This document shows positions 22,621 to 36,637 of a DNA stretch of 64,000 nucleotides, piece after piece. The notes beneath the pieces were generated by a model. The model made no database searches. It saw only the letters and a list, made by a program, of their open reading frames with translations, and was not told where the DNA came from. A program made the position numbers and the translations under genes. Origin of the DNA: Thamnaconus septentrionalis (lineage: Eukaryota; Chordata; Actinopteri; Tetraodontiformes; Monacanthidae); contig CM020504.1 of assembly GCA_009823395.1 (NCBI GenBank), forward strand, positions 22,244,040 through 22,308,039, read 5' to 3'. The stretch's first letter is position 1. Every line of letters starts with the position of its first letter.

Positions 22621-25600
22621 CATCTTTGAACCTGCTGTTTGGGAGTGGGGGTGAGGGTGTCTTTTTTTTGTGGGGGGGGGGGGGGACTGCACCGCACCAC
22701 TCGCGAGCTGTTAAATAGTGATGGGCGGCGAAGACGAAGAAGAAGAAGAAAAAGAAATCGGCAGCCGCCTTTTGTGCTCAGCTCAGCACGCAGCCAAGCG
22801 GCTCTGCAGGGTCAGCATCCCCACCACCACCACCACCACCACCATCACCACTACCAAGCCCCCTGGCAGACTGACGAGGCGACTGCCGGGCGGGGGGCAG
22901 GCCTATTAGTTGATCAGAAAGCCCCCCCCATCCCACCCCCAGGAGGTGCACGGTCGTCCTGCTTCTCTCTGAAGTGGCTCCAGTGCAGCCTGACAACTCT
23001 GTGATTGGACGATGCACGACGCTGGAGCCACTCGGGCTCCGTCTCGACGGTTGTGTCCCATTTGAATGCGCACGCGGTGCACCTCGCGTGGAAACAACAA
23101 CTCATTTCTAGACGGCCGCTAATAATAACGTCGTCTCAACACATTGTGCGTGCGAGTGGACTGGCGCCGCTGCCTGGCGGTCACACCTTCATGTTTGAGT
23201 CCAGCCAGAATGCTAGCGCTACTGTTAGCCATGTTAGATGGCAGGCTAGTCAGCCTCATGCTGGAAATAAGAAAGTGCTCTACCAGATTGTGTGAGCGAA
23301 ATGTAGAATTAGAAATGTAATTTCGCTGTGAAGTCGATGTGAAAAGTTCCTGCAGCTTCTGAGGCGTTTGCTTCAAAAGGAAAATCCTGACATGGGGGTT
23401 AAAAAAAAAGCACAGTTTATGAGGCAGTTTTTTAAAATTCTCTTAAGTCGTCACCACACCGATTATCAAATAAAGTTTTTTGGTGAAATGAGCACATTTA
23501 AAGCTATTTATTTTTTCCTTGTGGTGGAAGGACAGCTGTGCTACAACTGGGACAGTATCAATGATGATTTTATTATTTTTTCACCCCCCCCAATTACAGC
23601 CAACTGCCAGATTTGTTACATCAAACTCTAGTTCCTGTGGCGCCGTCGTGGCGTGAAGACAAGAAGTGGAGAGAAGACTATTATTTTTTTTTATTTATTT
23701 TATCTACTTTTTATTTATTCATCACACAAGTCTCCCAACGCCTTATTCCCCCGGCCTCCTTCCTGGTCGGTTTGTTTTGTTTCCACCCGCTTTGTGTCTC
23801 AGTCGTTGGCAACTTGGGTTTTGGCAGATGGCTCCCGTCTTCATTAAACCCTCCCACCCCCCCACACCCCCACCCCCCACAAAAAAAAAAAAAAAGATAA
23901 TGTGCCGCCTCTCATTAGCGTGTGAAATGTATGTAAAGTCTGTCTTATTCACTGTCGCCACATTGATGGTGACTTGTTAATAATGTGTTTGACCGAAGCC
24001 CATGTGAGGATAATATCATGTCAAAGTCTGAATGGGACTTTTCAAAGACTCCCACTGCTCGCTCACCTCCCGTGGCTCCAGGTAGCAGACATCGCCAGCG
24101 TGCTCGCTGCGTGTACACGTGCTCGCCGCGCATGATCCGCCTTCAGAGTGCCATTAATCAAGTGGAGTATTATTGTTTTCAGCATCTCGCCCAAGTCTGC
24201 ACATTACCATTTTAATGACATTACTCTCCTATTAATCTGCTTACCACACAGCCGCTGGTGCAACTTATAAACTATCAAAGAAGCGCTTTGATAAAAAATA
24301 ATAAAAAAAAACCCAGACCAAACAAAAGGAGACAGAGAGGAGGAGGAGAAGGGAGGAGGAGGAAGAGGAGGAGGAGGTGCAACGCAAGGCCACGGAGAGA
24401 GAAGGAAGAGTAATTAAAAAGCCATTTTAATGAAAGAAAACTCATAAACAAGGAACGGGTGGAATAATGGTGGAAAAAAAGTGCAGATGCTGCAGTCTCG
24501 GGTTTGATGTGGCACAAATAAAACGGATGCTGGGCGCCAGAGTGTGAGTGTGTGTCGAAGACAGAATTAGTCAAGGCCTCCGAGCCATGCAAACTATAAT
24601 TGTAACTCGGTGTTTTACCGCGGGGGCCGAAATCAGGCATTGGAGTCGGAGCTCTCAGCCGTGTTTTTTTTTTTTTTTTTTTAGAGATTTTTGGAATCTA
24701 TGTCCAATTCCTTCTTTTTTTTTTTGAAAGTGTCAAAGACTTCCCTTCAGCATATTACAACCTGATTAACCTCAGTGGCCAGGTCTAATGACTCCGTGAA
24801 ATTCATTGGCATGGGCGGCGGGACGAGGACCAGCGGAGGGAACAGATCAGGACGCTGCTCTCGGCCTTCAGCCTCTGACTCGTGACAGAGGCTGAACTCT
24901 CTGCCCCTCTTCTGACTCTCCTCTCTGCGGTTTTGTTGTTGACTGACGACGACCAAAAGCAGTGCCGAATGTAAGTTTGGGCAGTGAAAGATTTGTTTCC
25001 TATTTTTGCGCTTGCCTTTAAATTTCTACATGAAAATGTACAACTCCGGGCTTTATTTGCCTCAGCGACAGGGGTGAGGTGCGAACAGGTGTTTGAGGCA
25101 GCTACAAAAGGATCGCCTCTGGGCAAACATCACTCATCCGTGTGTGTGCTGTTGTGGGAAGGGGGAGCTGTTTTTTGTGTGCGAGTGTGTGCAGAATACA
25201 AAGACGGCGGTGTGTGTGTGGGTGTGTGTGTGCATGTGTGTGTTGCTCGTAAACTCCCAGTTTAAAGAAAATTTGATTCCGAGCTTTGTTCCTCAACAGC
25301 GAGCACAATTTGGGGGAAAAGAATGAAGTCAGCTTAACTGAACCCAACCCAGGGGGCCACTTGAAAGGTTTACACACAGGAATGGCCGGGAGGGAAAAAC
25401 TGCCCCGTGTTAGCATGCCAGTTAGCCTGCACCTGAAACGTTAACAGTGGCAGGTGTAAACTGATGCTGGAACGCAGACTGTGTCTGGTAAAAACAGTAG
25501 TGTCGCGTCTCGCTGTGTCTTGCTTTGCATGGAATGGAGTTTCCTATTATTGCAGACTTCTGTTATTGCATTGCCCATTTCTCTGTTTGTTATTGCACCC

Positions 25601-27479
25601 ATAAACATAAGGTCCCTATTCCAGAAACAGATACACCGCGGCGTTCTGCTTTTGATTGTCTTGAAGTGAAACAACTTTGAAATGAAACAGGACACTGTGG
25701 GAGTTTACCGAAGTTCAAGTATATATATTAAGATGTATATTTTTTATATCATGTATGGAATTGGAAAAAAAAACAAAAAATAAACATGATTGTGGTCCAA
25801 ATATGATCGAAACCAGATCAACCAGAAAAGCAGATACTGTTCCTGTTAGTGACGTGAGAGTCGTTTAAAAACTTGAGAATAACTTTACTGACTCACATGG
25901 CATGAGTCCTAACCTCTGCTGACTCAACCCTCCGACCGCTAGCTAGCTAGCTAGCTAGCCTCAAAGAAGAGAAGATCAACTCGACTCCCTCCTGCTATGA
26001 GGCGGAACTGTGAACGAACAGATCATTCAGTTGCTTATCGGTTCATCAGTTTGTGACTCGCTTGTTGCCTTTCGTTCATCTCTCACAAGGAATTGGATCA
26101 TTTTCAAATCACTGGTTTTAGCGACGGGAAATCCGTGAGGACTGGAAGTAGGTGTATCTTGTGTGCGCAATACATCTAAAAAAAAACAAAACTCCTTTAC
26201 TTTTGAGAGTGAGTCTATAAACTCGAGCCAGTAAAAAGAATAGAGCTTTATGACTATCCGCTCTACGCTCTCTGTCGAGACACAGACGCAGTGCCGGACG
26301 TTTCCACTGGGACCAGTCGGCTCTTCCCTCTTCAGACAGTCCCTGAATTCACAGTTCGCTGCTGCTCAGTGTAACTCTGATGGTGTGCACAAGCTGGAAC
26401 TTCCTTTCCAAAAAGTTGTTTTTTTATTTGAACAACTTATTTCAGATATGTGAGACTAACCAACCACTGCACCTGCTGCGGCTTGCCAGTGGCAAAAAAA
26501 ACCTGCTATCCGTATATTTTACATAGAGTCTTCTCTAAGGTAACACCGCAAACCCAACACCAGCTCATCATGTGAATATTGAGCCATTCAAACGTGGATT
26601 TGCATTTATCCCGCTCTCTCATTACCTCCTATTGTGGTGCATTCTTCTCCTCGCCGTGTCTCTCAGGAGCGGCGCGCCTCCGAGCGCCAGGGCCCTTTTT
26701 CATTGTCGCCGACTGCTGGTGACGATGCGAGGAAATGAAGCTGAATCTGCCGTGTCGATCGGGCCTCTAATCCTCGATGAGTCACTGATTTAATGCTGTG
26801 AGAATTGTCAATCTCGACGCCGTCCGCCGTGTTTCCAAACAGTCGCACTTCGCCGCTCTGCTCACCTCTTGGCGTGTTACGCAAGTTGTGTTCTCGCCGT
26901 CGCTTTCATACCGGAGCAGACTTCTGCAAATGAATCAACTCCGCTGGGAATTTCTGATATCACACGCGGAAAATAATTTAAGTTCCTCTCTGATTTAAAA
27001 AGGGGGGGGAAGAAAAAAAAAACAACTCCACAATTCTCTCTGCTTTTTTCGCAGCACTTTAGCAACTCTTTGAAAACTGAAATCCTTCGTTTCTGCTCGC
27101 CGAAAGGAAGCTGCTCTGACGGGGGAAAAAAATGTAACGCAACGTGTTGGCAGCTCGGGTTTGTGATCGCATTATTTTTCTATCGACAGCGCAGCTTGCC
27201 AGGCATCTTTATCTACATGATCAAAAAAAAAAAACTCTTTGAAGTTTCTATATGGTTTGTTTCCTCAGTAGAATTACCGATGCTACGGCCGCTGCAGCAC
27301 GAGAAATGAAAATAACAAAACAAACTAACAGACACCAATTCCTGTTTTTCCATGTAAGACATGAAGTTGCGTGTTCGATGCAGCGAAACTCACATGTGTA
27401 TCGTCCATGTTTGAACTAAATCATGTGACGTGCGCTGTGATGTCATCGAGCCTCTCAGCGACGACTGACCTCAAACACT

Positions 27480-27532
<53 letters not shown>

Positions 27533-30001
27533 CTAGCTGCTAGCTGTGGCTCTTTGGGCTTCTCTGCCTTCTGCTCGGCCACAGAACAGTGCTGGGGTTC
27601 TGTGTGTTGCTCAGTGGTTGAGGGCTGTGGGGGAGTGTGTGGCTTCATTTAGTACGTCGTTACAATTTGCGTTGCTTCGGAGCTCGCCGAGAATCACGCA
27701 GTGGGAGCCGGATGTTGTTCTGAGTCACGTCCTCTGTTTCCTCGGGAGCTTGGACTCCTTTTCAGGACGGCTGATGAATCGTCCTGTCGGTGACGCAATC
27801 TGAAGCGGGATTTAAGACCGACATGATGCTCTGTCTGATTGTGTTGATTTGATTGTGCTGACATTGTGGATGAGTCATCTCCTGTCGGTGTTCCTCCTTC
27901 ACTTTTGATTTAGCCGCACCCACCACAGCAGCAGCAGCAGCTGTTAGCTAGAGGCAGAAAAAGAAAGACAAAGAAACCAAAAAAAAGAAAACACATATTA
28001 CTCACTCACTCTAAAAGCTAAAATCCAGATTTTTTTCCCCCCAGGTCAGATCCATATCAACGCAGATGCCGATCGTGAAATTGAATTTCTCCTCCACGAG
28101 TGAGACCGGCGAGCGGGACGCGTTGGTGCGACGGAAGGAGAAACATAAAGAGTGTGGGAGTGAAAAGATAGAGGGAGATGATGTGAACGGACGACACCGG
28201 GGTTCAGATACAGTGGCGGAGGACACATCCCTGCATGGAGAAATGTCAGGATGTTATAGGAGGGGAACAAAAAAAACAGAAGAAGGAGGGAAAAAAGAAA
28301 CCCGGTCTCCGTTTGTGTTGGCGCGTAAACAGATAAACAGATAGAAGCTGTCCGAGCTGCCGCCGGCGCTGCCGCCTCTGCTGCCGCCGCCGCTCCCCAA
28401 TCTGAGCCGTCGCAGGCAGGCAGCAGCCCGACTGTAAATCACATTTGACACCCCCCACCCAACTCCCCCAACCTCCCCCACAACCCCTCCATTTCACAGC
28501 TCTTTTGCCCCCCCCCTCCCGCTCTGCTCGGCAAATTTGCGCGAGTGTCATTTTTGATGTATGCACAGATGCTCGGCAAAAGAGGATTCCTGAAAGTCGC
28601 ATCCTCGAAGCCCCAAAACGTGCCGTCCAAGAAAAGGTCTTATTGGCTTATCGTGCGCTGCCGAGACCCATTCACATAATCCGCAAGCAGCGAGGATCCA
28701 GAACATCCATCCCTGTCAGCCATTGTTCTCTTCAGGAGGACTGCTGGAGTCCTGTGTGTGTGTGTGTGTGTGTGTGTTGTGGCCTGCCTGCCTTCCCACT
28801 CCCCGCCTTTTCCTTGTGCGTCTTTGCCGCTCGCGCTCTCGGCTGTCTGGCTGCGTCTCGCTAACGTGCTGTGGAACGGCAGCGCTTTGAAACGCGCAAT
28901 GAAACCAAAGAAAGAAAAAAAAAACATAACTCGTCTTTATTTAAATGGCGGCGCAAAGTGTCGAGGAGGCAGAAAGAAAGAAGCTCGACGTACTCCCTCC
29001 GCCGCTTCATTGTGAGAAAATGAACCAAAGAGAGGGCCGAGCCGCTGTAATCCATCCCTTTGAGTTTTCAGAGAGCGGAGCTGAGCGCCTCGCTGACGTG
29101 GGGGACGTCGCGGCCGCCCTGTAAAATCTCAAACTTCCCCCTGCAGCCTGACATGAAGTTGACGCTGCTCGGCCCGGAGTCAGTGCACTTTGCAGTTGCA
29201 GCAGTCTTTTTTCTTTGCCGCGCTAACAGGAAGTGGCGGCTGGGTCAGCGGCCTGACCTGGGTCAGCGTGTCATTCTGGTTTGACTGCTGCTGCTGCTGC
29301 TGCTGCCAAACATTAGCGTTAGCGAACCACTGAATATCGTCGACTTTGGATTTTACCGGTGGGGAATAAAGAAGAAAGAAAAAGTGGGGCAGCAAAGAAT
29401 GGCTGGAATTAAGAATGGTTTGAAGTGATGTACTTATTGCAAAGAAGGTGTCAGGAAGGAACGGCGGCTTTTCTTCAGCTGCTTCCACCGAGGTTGAAGT
29501 GCTACCCTGAACACTCACGGTTGTTCATTTCATTTCCTTCACTCAGGCTTCAACCCGAGAGTTGGAAATTTAGAATATTTGTCATCAGGTGAAATTTCTG
29601 GAAAATTTAAACGGTAGACGCTACATTGATGTTGTACAGTGAAAGTGGGGCATTTAGACGGAAGCACGCAATTGTGATTTCTCCAATTTCCTGAAATAAA
29701 AGCATCAACGTTGTTGATCTTGTTATTGATTTTTGTCATTAACTTGTCATTCGACCTTCATGTCAGTTCACTGCATGATTTCATTGTCAACCAGGACGCG
29801 TTCACTTCCCCCATCGTGACGCTCTCTTGGTCGCTGCCACGCGATTGGCTGATTGGCTGTTTGTGTTAACGAGCAGCGGGAAATTGTCGCTAACAAAGTG
29901 GCCTGGTTAGTGTTTGGCTAAGGCCCTTTTTGCAACGGATGAGAAAATGAATAGAAGTCGATGCAAAGTCCTTGGAAAGACTGCGATACCAGCTTGTCTG
30001 T

Positions 30002-30033
<32 letters not shown>

Positions 30034-30984
30034 TTGTCTGCAATCAGCTTTCTGCGAGGCCGGCCGTCCTCCGGAGATCAAAGAGCCACCTCACACCGGC
30101 GAGCTGCTGGATCAGGTGTTGAGATTCTGCCGCTCTGCTCCTCTTGTCTCTGCTTCGCCTCTTGCAGATTTTCTCAGTTTGTATTGCACCACTGCTGCTT
30201 GTTATCTTTTTTTTCCCTCTCTCTGTTTGTGGTGCAAAATGGGCAGTTGGCTGCAGGGATAAAAACAAAAACAAAAAAACACCCAAAACAAAACTGAAAC
30301 ATTCAGATGGCCCCCCTGGAAAAACACCACATTTCCTGCAGTTTTCTCATTAGTTCCTCTATGGAAATGGTGCATTGGCTGAAAACTGTGTGTAGAAATC
30401 TGCCCCCTTGAATTGACTCAGACTCTGCGGTCACTTGTTCTTCACTCCGATTGGACATTGATACTGACGTCACACCCGGGGCAGTAAGCGCAATGGCACA
30501 CTGCAATGTTCACAGTATACCGCAGTATTTAAGTATTGGGGGAAACGTTCCCTTTTCCTATGCAAACAATAGCTATTGACGCCAGGATTAGCATTAGCAA
30601 TCGTCCCGCTGTCCGGTAGACTGGACCGTCCAATCAGACTCCAAAGGGCAACGTCAACGCCATCTTTCAGGCTAAAATGTTGGCCGTGGTCTCCGTGCTG
30701 CAGGTTGTGACACACCCATCTCCTCCTCTTTGTCGCAGTCCGACAGTTTCCACCTTCGTCTGCGCTGTGGCGTTTGAAATAAGTTCACACCAGCGGCTCT
30801 TCGTCTCCCAGCTCAACCGTTCACAGCAGCTTCTGGGAACAACACGAACACAGGCAGCAGCATCGTGTTTTGTCTTTGCCGCTCCAGCGCTAACGTCGCC
30901 CTCTTTCGGTTGAGTTGCTCTGCCAAGTCTGCGCGAGCTGCACGGAGGCACGTTCTCTTTGTCTGCTGTCCATTATTTTAGTTT
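22621..30984. other. Intron sequence with microsatellites
   Basis: The tract holds G12-type and CCA-repeat tracts (22670-22685 and 22820-22852), polyA at 23881-23895, GGA-rich sequence at 24335-24378, polyT at 24665-24682, (GCTA)n at 25941-25959 and (TG)25 at 27482-27531. Short TG/CA runs lie at 28757-28777 and 30004-30031. Two CpG-rich parts lie at 28350-28420 and 29040-29120. No domain-bearing exon was recognised on either strand. Confidence 0.45.
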
Positions 30985-31260
30985 TTAAATATCTTTACTT
31001 AACCTTTATTTTACCAGGTAAGTCCCATTGAGATTGACGTCACTTTTAGCAGCGAGCCCTGACCAAGAAGAGATACAACCGTACAACACAAAATATAATT
31101 AATACAACAAAGCATAGATACATTAAATACATAATGTGCTCAGCAGCTCAATTAAAGCTGAATTCTGATTTTACAGACTCTAATAAACATCTAAAATCTC
31201 CCAAGGAAACAAGGTCAGACAGTTTAGATTTAAGTTCGCACTTATGTCTGTTGACGACTG
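30985..31260 (+). mobile_element. Dispersed fish repeat with a built-in acceptor-donor motif
   Basis: The segment opens with AACCTTTATTTTACCAG followed by GTAAGTCCCATTGAGATT. That signature heads a dispersed repeat I recognise from fish genomes, but I cannot assign it to a named family. The body is A-rich with TACAACA/AATACA words. The AG/GTAAGT junction at 31017/31018 has the layout of a recursive splice site, although the tract before it is less pyrimidine-rich than at the two stronger sites. Boundaries are approximate. Confidence 0.45.
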
Positions 31261-34200
31261 TTGAACTCCAGATTGGTTACACGGGTCAGCCAACTCTACC
31301 GTAGACTTCCTGTGGGTGACACCCCCCCACTCCCTCCCCACTCTTCTTCTCTCTCTCCCCCTCCCTCTTTTCCCACTCGCACGCCCACCGTTTTGCTAAC
31401 GGAGGAAGCTGCTGGTTGCGCAGATGTACCAGCCGTGGCTACAAAGGCTGTTTGCCGCCGCCGCCGCCGCCGCCAAATGTGCCACAGGGTGGAACCCTAC
31501 GACGGCAACAGCCCCACTTTCTCACCTCCCATTTTTATTGTCTTCCCCGCTGCTGCTCCTCCTCATCATCCGCCCCCTCTGCATCTCCTCGCTTCCTCTC
31601 CGCACCTCCCTCCTTTCTATTTTCATGTCGAGCCGCTGCCTGCTGTGAGAAGCCTCCGCAGAATCCCCGGCTAGACGCGCACGCAGTTACAGAGCGTGAC
31701 GAACACACACACACACACACACGCGCACACACACACACACACACACATGCACCCAAACACAACCATCAGTGCACAAAATGACTGAGGAGGAAACGGGAGC
31801 GGGCAGACGAGAGGAGGCAGCGCTGGCACTTCATTTTTCTGCAAATCACACGAGCTGCAGGTACTGTTGTTTGAAGGTCGCAGCAACAAAGCACAACAAC
31901 CATGGAGCAGTCGCTCTCCGTGATGCACGCGGCAGCGATGTGGCATACCTCGACACCTGGCCCGACACTTGATTATCTGCAGACAAACAATCAGGTCACT
32001 GGGGAGGCCCTGTCTTCCCCGACTCACACGTCTTTGTTGACTGGACGGAGACTTTAGACTTCATGCAGTGCTTGTTGTGTTTGGGTGGGGGTTGTTATTG
32101 ATGTTACTACGTTGATATGCTGGTTAAGCCTGTCTAAGATCCTCTGGTGCTGCACGTAATGTTGCAGTTCCTCGTCTTGCCAATAGATGTCAGTGCATTT
32201 TACGCGCCGGACTTTGAAATCAATGAAAACAAACTTGGTAATGAAGACAAAATAACAAAGACATTGGGTGCGCATGAATATTCTTCTTGACTGTAGTAGC
32301 TCTTGTTTTTTTTCTTTCTTTTTTTTACCCAAACCTTCTCACACTCAACAATAATCTCATTAATCTTCCAGGTATCAGTTTCCTCTGACTTGTTTCGATT
32401 CCCCCTGTACCTCCTCCACTCTCTGTTTCATGTTCTGTCAGGCCGTCCCTCCTTTAAAATATTCAGTTGTGACTCAATGTTTGAGCAGCAGTGTTTTCCT
32501 CTTCCTTCCTGATGTGTCCGTGTGTGGCTACTACCTGTGTAGCAGTGCATGTGTTTGGCACTGAGGTTGTGAGGCAAAGGCAGTGCAACCCTGTATAAAT
32601 GTTTATGTGTGTGTGTGTGTGTGTGTGTGTGATATGTATTGACACCGCAGGCCAGCCAGCAATGCACTGTGTCAGCGGTAGGAGGCGCCGTTCTCCCGTT
32701 AATAAGGCAATTAGTCATAACGATGCCAACGACAGTGTGAATGCAGGTAGAGGAACCTGGTAGTGCTGCTTTAGACCCCCCCTGGTTGCAGGTTCTGTGC
32801 TACAGGTTTCATCGAATTATGAGGCGTCCTGTTCTTAAGCCTCCCTCCTCTAAGCAGGAGTCCACGAAGCCCTGAATTAGAAACCACACGCTATCCGTCA
32901 GGAATCTCTTTTTCTTTTTTTGCAAATGTTGCAGCCACCGCAAGAGCTCATTTTCTATACCGTAGTGCACATTCAAGGCTACATGAGTGTTGTTTAGCAT
33001 CTACAATGAAGTCATTCAGCTCTTCTGTACAACCAAGGGTGACCTTGCCGTCATACCTGCATCCCAACTGCTGTACGTCCACTTCCAGTGACGCCTTCAT
33101 CCGTCGCTGTGAGAGAAACCGTCGCGGCCTCTTCTGCGTCTGAGCCGTTTTCCAGCCGTCGCCACGCAAAGTTCAAAGAATCACTTTTCACTGTAGTAGA
33201 GCGCACAGCAGTGCGGTACGTGGGCAATGCCAATCCCGTAATCCCATATGGTGCGCCACATACTGTGACAGCGGCGGTCTCCGCCCCCAGGTTTGATTTT
33301 TAATGCGAGGAAAGATAATTATTTCACCTTTCACGGGAAATGTATTATCAGAGGTGGGGGAAGAGAGACGGGTAAATGACAGGTAATTGCTTTTCAGAGT
33401 CAACACCGTTCCTCCGCCAATATAGCGCGGCGGGCGGGGGAGGGGTGTCAGAGTGAGGAGGAGTGGGAGGAATGAGGAGGAAGGGCTAATTTCCATAATG
33501 AAAAGGTAATAATTTGCGCTGTTGGAGTTGGTTTCTGTCTGGTCCGCGGCAGGCGTGTCACGCCACCTCCCCCACCCACCACCACCTCCGCCCCCCCGGT
33601 GGCTCGAGGTCACCGCCAGGCGCCGGCCCCGCATGCTAATTTGTTAGCCGTCCCGTCTCAAGGATGTCAGCTTCACCTTCTCGCTGCTTCCCTCTCATCT
33701 TCCCAATCCCATCAGCCTCCTCCCAGTGCCCCCCCCCACCTCCCCCTCAGCCTGCTCTCCTCCTTCACCACCAAAATCTCCCTCCAAAGAGGGACGCATA
33801 TGGTAATATGGAATATACAAATGAATTATATCCACCGGTGGAGTCCTGCATCTCTTTTTTAAACACTTCTCCATCCAGTGCTTTCTGCCCTCACCTGTTC
33901 TATGATTGCATTGTGGCATCAATAGGAGCCTTCGCTTCCCCCTCATGAGAGACACACACACACACACACACTCCCCTCCACCCTGCACGAATGATTTAGG
34001 AGCGTGCACATTGACTATCTGCCACCTGCCTGAGGCTGTGTTCAGGCCCACCTAGCGGCTGCTGGCCCTGCATGTTAATGGCTGCTGGATGGGGACTTGC
34101 ATGTTAACATGGACGCGGGGCACCGGGGCTGATGGAGCCGACGGCGGCGGCAGAGTCGACGCCACGCACCTCCACGCTGGTAAAAGGGCTCAGATAAGAT

Positions 34201-34819
34201 ATGAAGGCGTCTCCGCTGCTTAAGTCGTCTCTTCTCCCCCTCGTGGTGCCGCGCCCGTCGCCCTGAATTAACCGATGTGATGATTGAGGGATTGGACACA
34301 CGTCGGACTTTGATAAAGGCGATGCGGCGGATGTCTGTGGGCGCAATCGTAAAAGTGTAGCAGAGCGATACGGAAATGTCAAGCGAAAGCCATAAAAAAT
34401 AGGAAATAAAAAAATTGCAGCGCTCCAGTCGGAGGCGGACGTGTTTTTTGTCTTCTTTTCACTACGGCAACACCGCCCTTTTGTTTGATTATTTTATAAT
34501 TTTTTTATATTTACTTTAACAAAAAAAAAGCTGTTGTCTGCCACTCCTGGTGATGGCCGCTGTCGCTGCCATGTTGCCATGTGACTAATGGAGAGCCGGA
34601 ATTCAGCGCTTCCCTCTTAGCTGTGACAGGTGCAAAGCTGGCGCCGCCGCTGCTGTGGAACGTGAAGCTGCAGCGCCGACCGTGTGCGCTGTAAACACAG
34701 AGGAGAAACATCTCTGCGTCGTTGGGGAGGCTTGGGAGTCCTTTGTCCGCTCAACATTTGACACTGTTATTGGTAACGCATCGCACAGTTTCAGAGCGGC
34801 GATGACCGGAGACCTCAGC
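31261..34819. other. Intron sequence, no gene recognised
   Basis: Simple sequence includes (GCC)7 at 31454-31474, CA runs at 31704-31746, (TG)n at 32606-32631 and (CA)n at 33952-33971. Proline-, leucine- or histidine-rich open frames follow these repeats. No exon was seen. Confidence 0.45.
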
Positions 34820-34875
34820 AAGATGAGATGAGATTTTCCTTTATTATTCCCGCAGCAGGGAAATTCCCAGGAACC
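34820..34875. repeat. Fragment of a dispersed repeat (TTTCCTTTATTATTCCC type)
   Basis: AGATGAGATGAGATTTTCCTT followed by TATTATTCCCGCAGCAGGG is a word I recognise as common in teleost repeats, probably the tail of a retroelement. A looser relative lies at 38270-38310. Only a short fragment is present. Confidence 0.4.
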
Positions 34876-36509
34876 CGGTTTTGGTGTGTGGACGGCGAAA
34901 TGGTGCAAGAGTGACACAAGATGAATGAGTTGCGACGCGGGTGAAATAATGTATGTGTGACCCCGTCTTCACCCTGAATCAGCTGCAATAGGCTCCTGGC
35001 AGACCATGTGACCTCAGTGCAGGAGAAGCAGTGATAGAAAATGGATGCAGGGGATTGTGACAGTGTTGAAGGACAGTTTGTCATTTGAACTGAAGAGCTA
35101 AAGGTTCGCCCAGGTGTGTGTGTGTGTGTGTGTGTGTTTGAAGTGCCCCCACCCCCCTGGTGGTTTCCTCAATCAACCTTTGTGTTGATTGTTAGGCAGG
35201 GGACTCTGGAATCAGACAGCAAAGGAAAGTAATTTAAATCCATTGTGTTTATGTGCGTGTGTGTGTGTGTGTGTGTGGTCACTTTCCTCCCATTAATTTT
35301 TTTTTGTTTCCAACTCACTTGCTTTTCTAAATAGACTTAATTCTTTTTTTTCTATTTCAGTGAAGACAAAAAAAAAAAAAAACCTGTACCAGGAGAATAT
35401 TTTGTATGTCCGACTTGGAGCCACTTTCAAAAGTTGGAACACATCACAGGTCCAGATAATTCTGCTCCCTCAACTTTTTAATTGCTGTTTTGAATGAATC
35501 GAGCTGGGCGCTGTTTCAGAGGGAGATTAACCCGCAGTTGCACAGTCGCTGTCGCTCACGCAGCTGCGAGCCGTTTGATTCGCGCTGGTGTTGCACGCCG
35601 GCGAGGTGAGAGATTGCGGCACGCGCAATAACGGCGTGACCAGATTAACTCAGCCAGGTTGCGTATCTCTCGCCACCATCTCCCACAGCCTGCCAGGTGG
35701 AGGAGGCAAACTGCTGCGGCTTCTTTCGCTCACAGAGACAAACATTTCTCCTCCTTCCATCCTGACACGCACGCCGTCACATGACACGCCGGACCGTCCG
35801 CCCCACAACTTAAAGCACCCGATGACAGAAGGTGAACGGAACAGGAAAGGGAGCGCAGACTGGTTCCATTTGGGTGGTGCGTTTGTGCGTTTGATTCCTT
35901 TGCCGTGTGAGAGAGACCTCGGTTTGAAAAAATCAAGGAGTGCTTTTTTGTGCGGGCGACGCGACGTGTGTCTTCTCTCTCAGCCTCGGCATGCAAAGGC
36001 CTCCACCGTCAACCATCATGCAGCCTCAACGGGGAGAACTGTAAGCAGCGAGAGCTGCCACTTCCGTGCGCATGCACTCAGCCGTTCAAGTGTTGTTGAA
36101 GTCGAGCAGTTGGCCTAATTGTTGCTGCCTTGTCCGTGCGCGTTGAGCCTCAATGAAGGAGGTGTTATGAGGCAGAAAGGGCAATTATGTCATTTTTTAG
36201 TATTATTTTTTTTTTTTCAAACTGCACACGTGTCAAGGCTCGCTCTCGAAGAGGAACGCGGGAGAGGCATCTTGTTTACTTTGTTGGGTTTTAAGTGGAC
36301 AGCCATTTTATTTTCCATAATTTCCCTGCGAAGCCTGCAGCCATTGAAGAGAGACGGAGGGGAGACACTGAGGAAGGGAGAGAGGGGGGAGGCGGGAAGA
36401 GAGAGGGGGGGGGTGAATGACTTTCACTGTGTTCCTGTTTGGCACTGATGCATTAATAAATATCTTCGGCGTAACAATAAGTGGAAGGGACAGCGGTTAT
36501 CTGAGCACT
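34876..36509. other. Intron sequence, no gene recognised
   Basis: (TG)n tracts occur at 35115-35138 and 35255-35277. A strong acceptor-like tract ends in TTTCAG at about 35360 and is followed by polyA, with no donor-defined exon. A purine-rich block (GGGAGAGAGGGGGGA type) lies at 36350-36415. Confidence 0.45.
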
Positions 36510-36637
36510 TCTCCTCCCCTCCCTCCCCTCCCTCTCTCCCTCTCTCCCTCCTTTCCCTCTCTCCCTCCCCTCCATCTCTCGTTCCCTCTCTTCTCTCCTC
36601 CCTCGCTCCCCCCTCCCTCTCCCGCTCTCTGCTGGGT
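36510..36637. repeat. Polypyrimidine tract (CCCTCCCTCT type)
   Basis: About 125 bases are nearly pure C/T on the plus strand. The purine-rich block about 100 bases to the left can pair with it. A pyrimidine tract this long could bind PTB-type splicing factors in the intron RNA. No AG/GTRAGT junction follows it. Confidence 0.85.

Noticed and set aside
35335..35400. Acceptor-like T-rich tract ending TTTCAG at 35360 as a possible exon start
   Set aside because: A polyA stretch follows, and I saw neither a donor-defined exon nor an open phase-1 frame.
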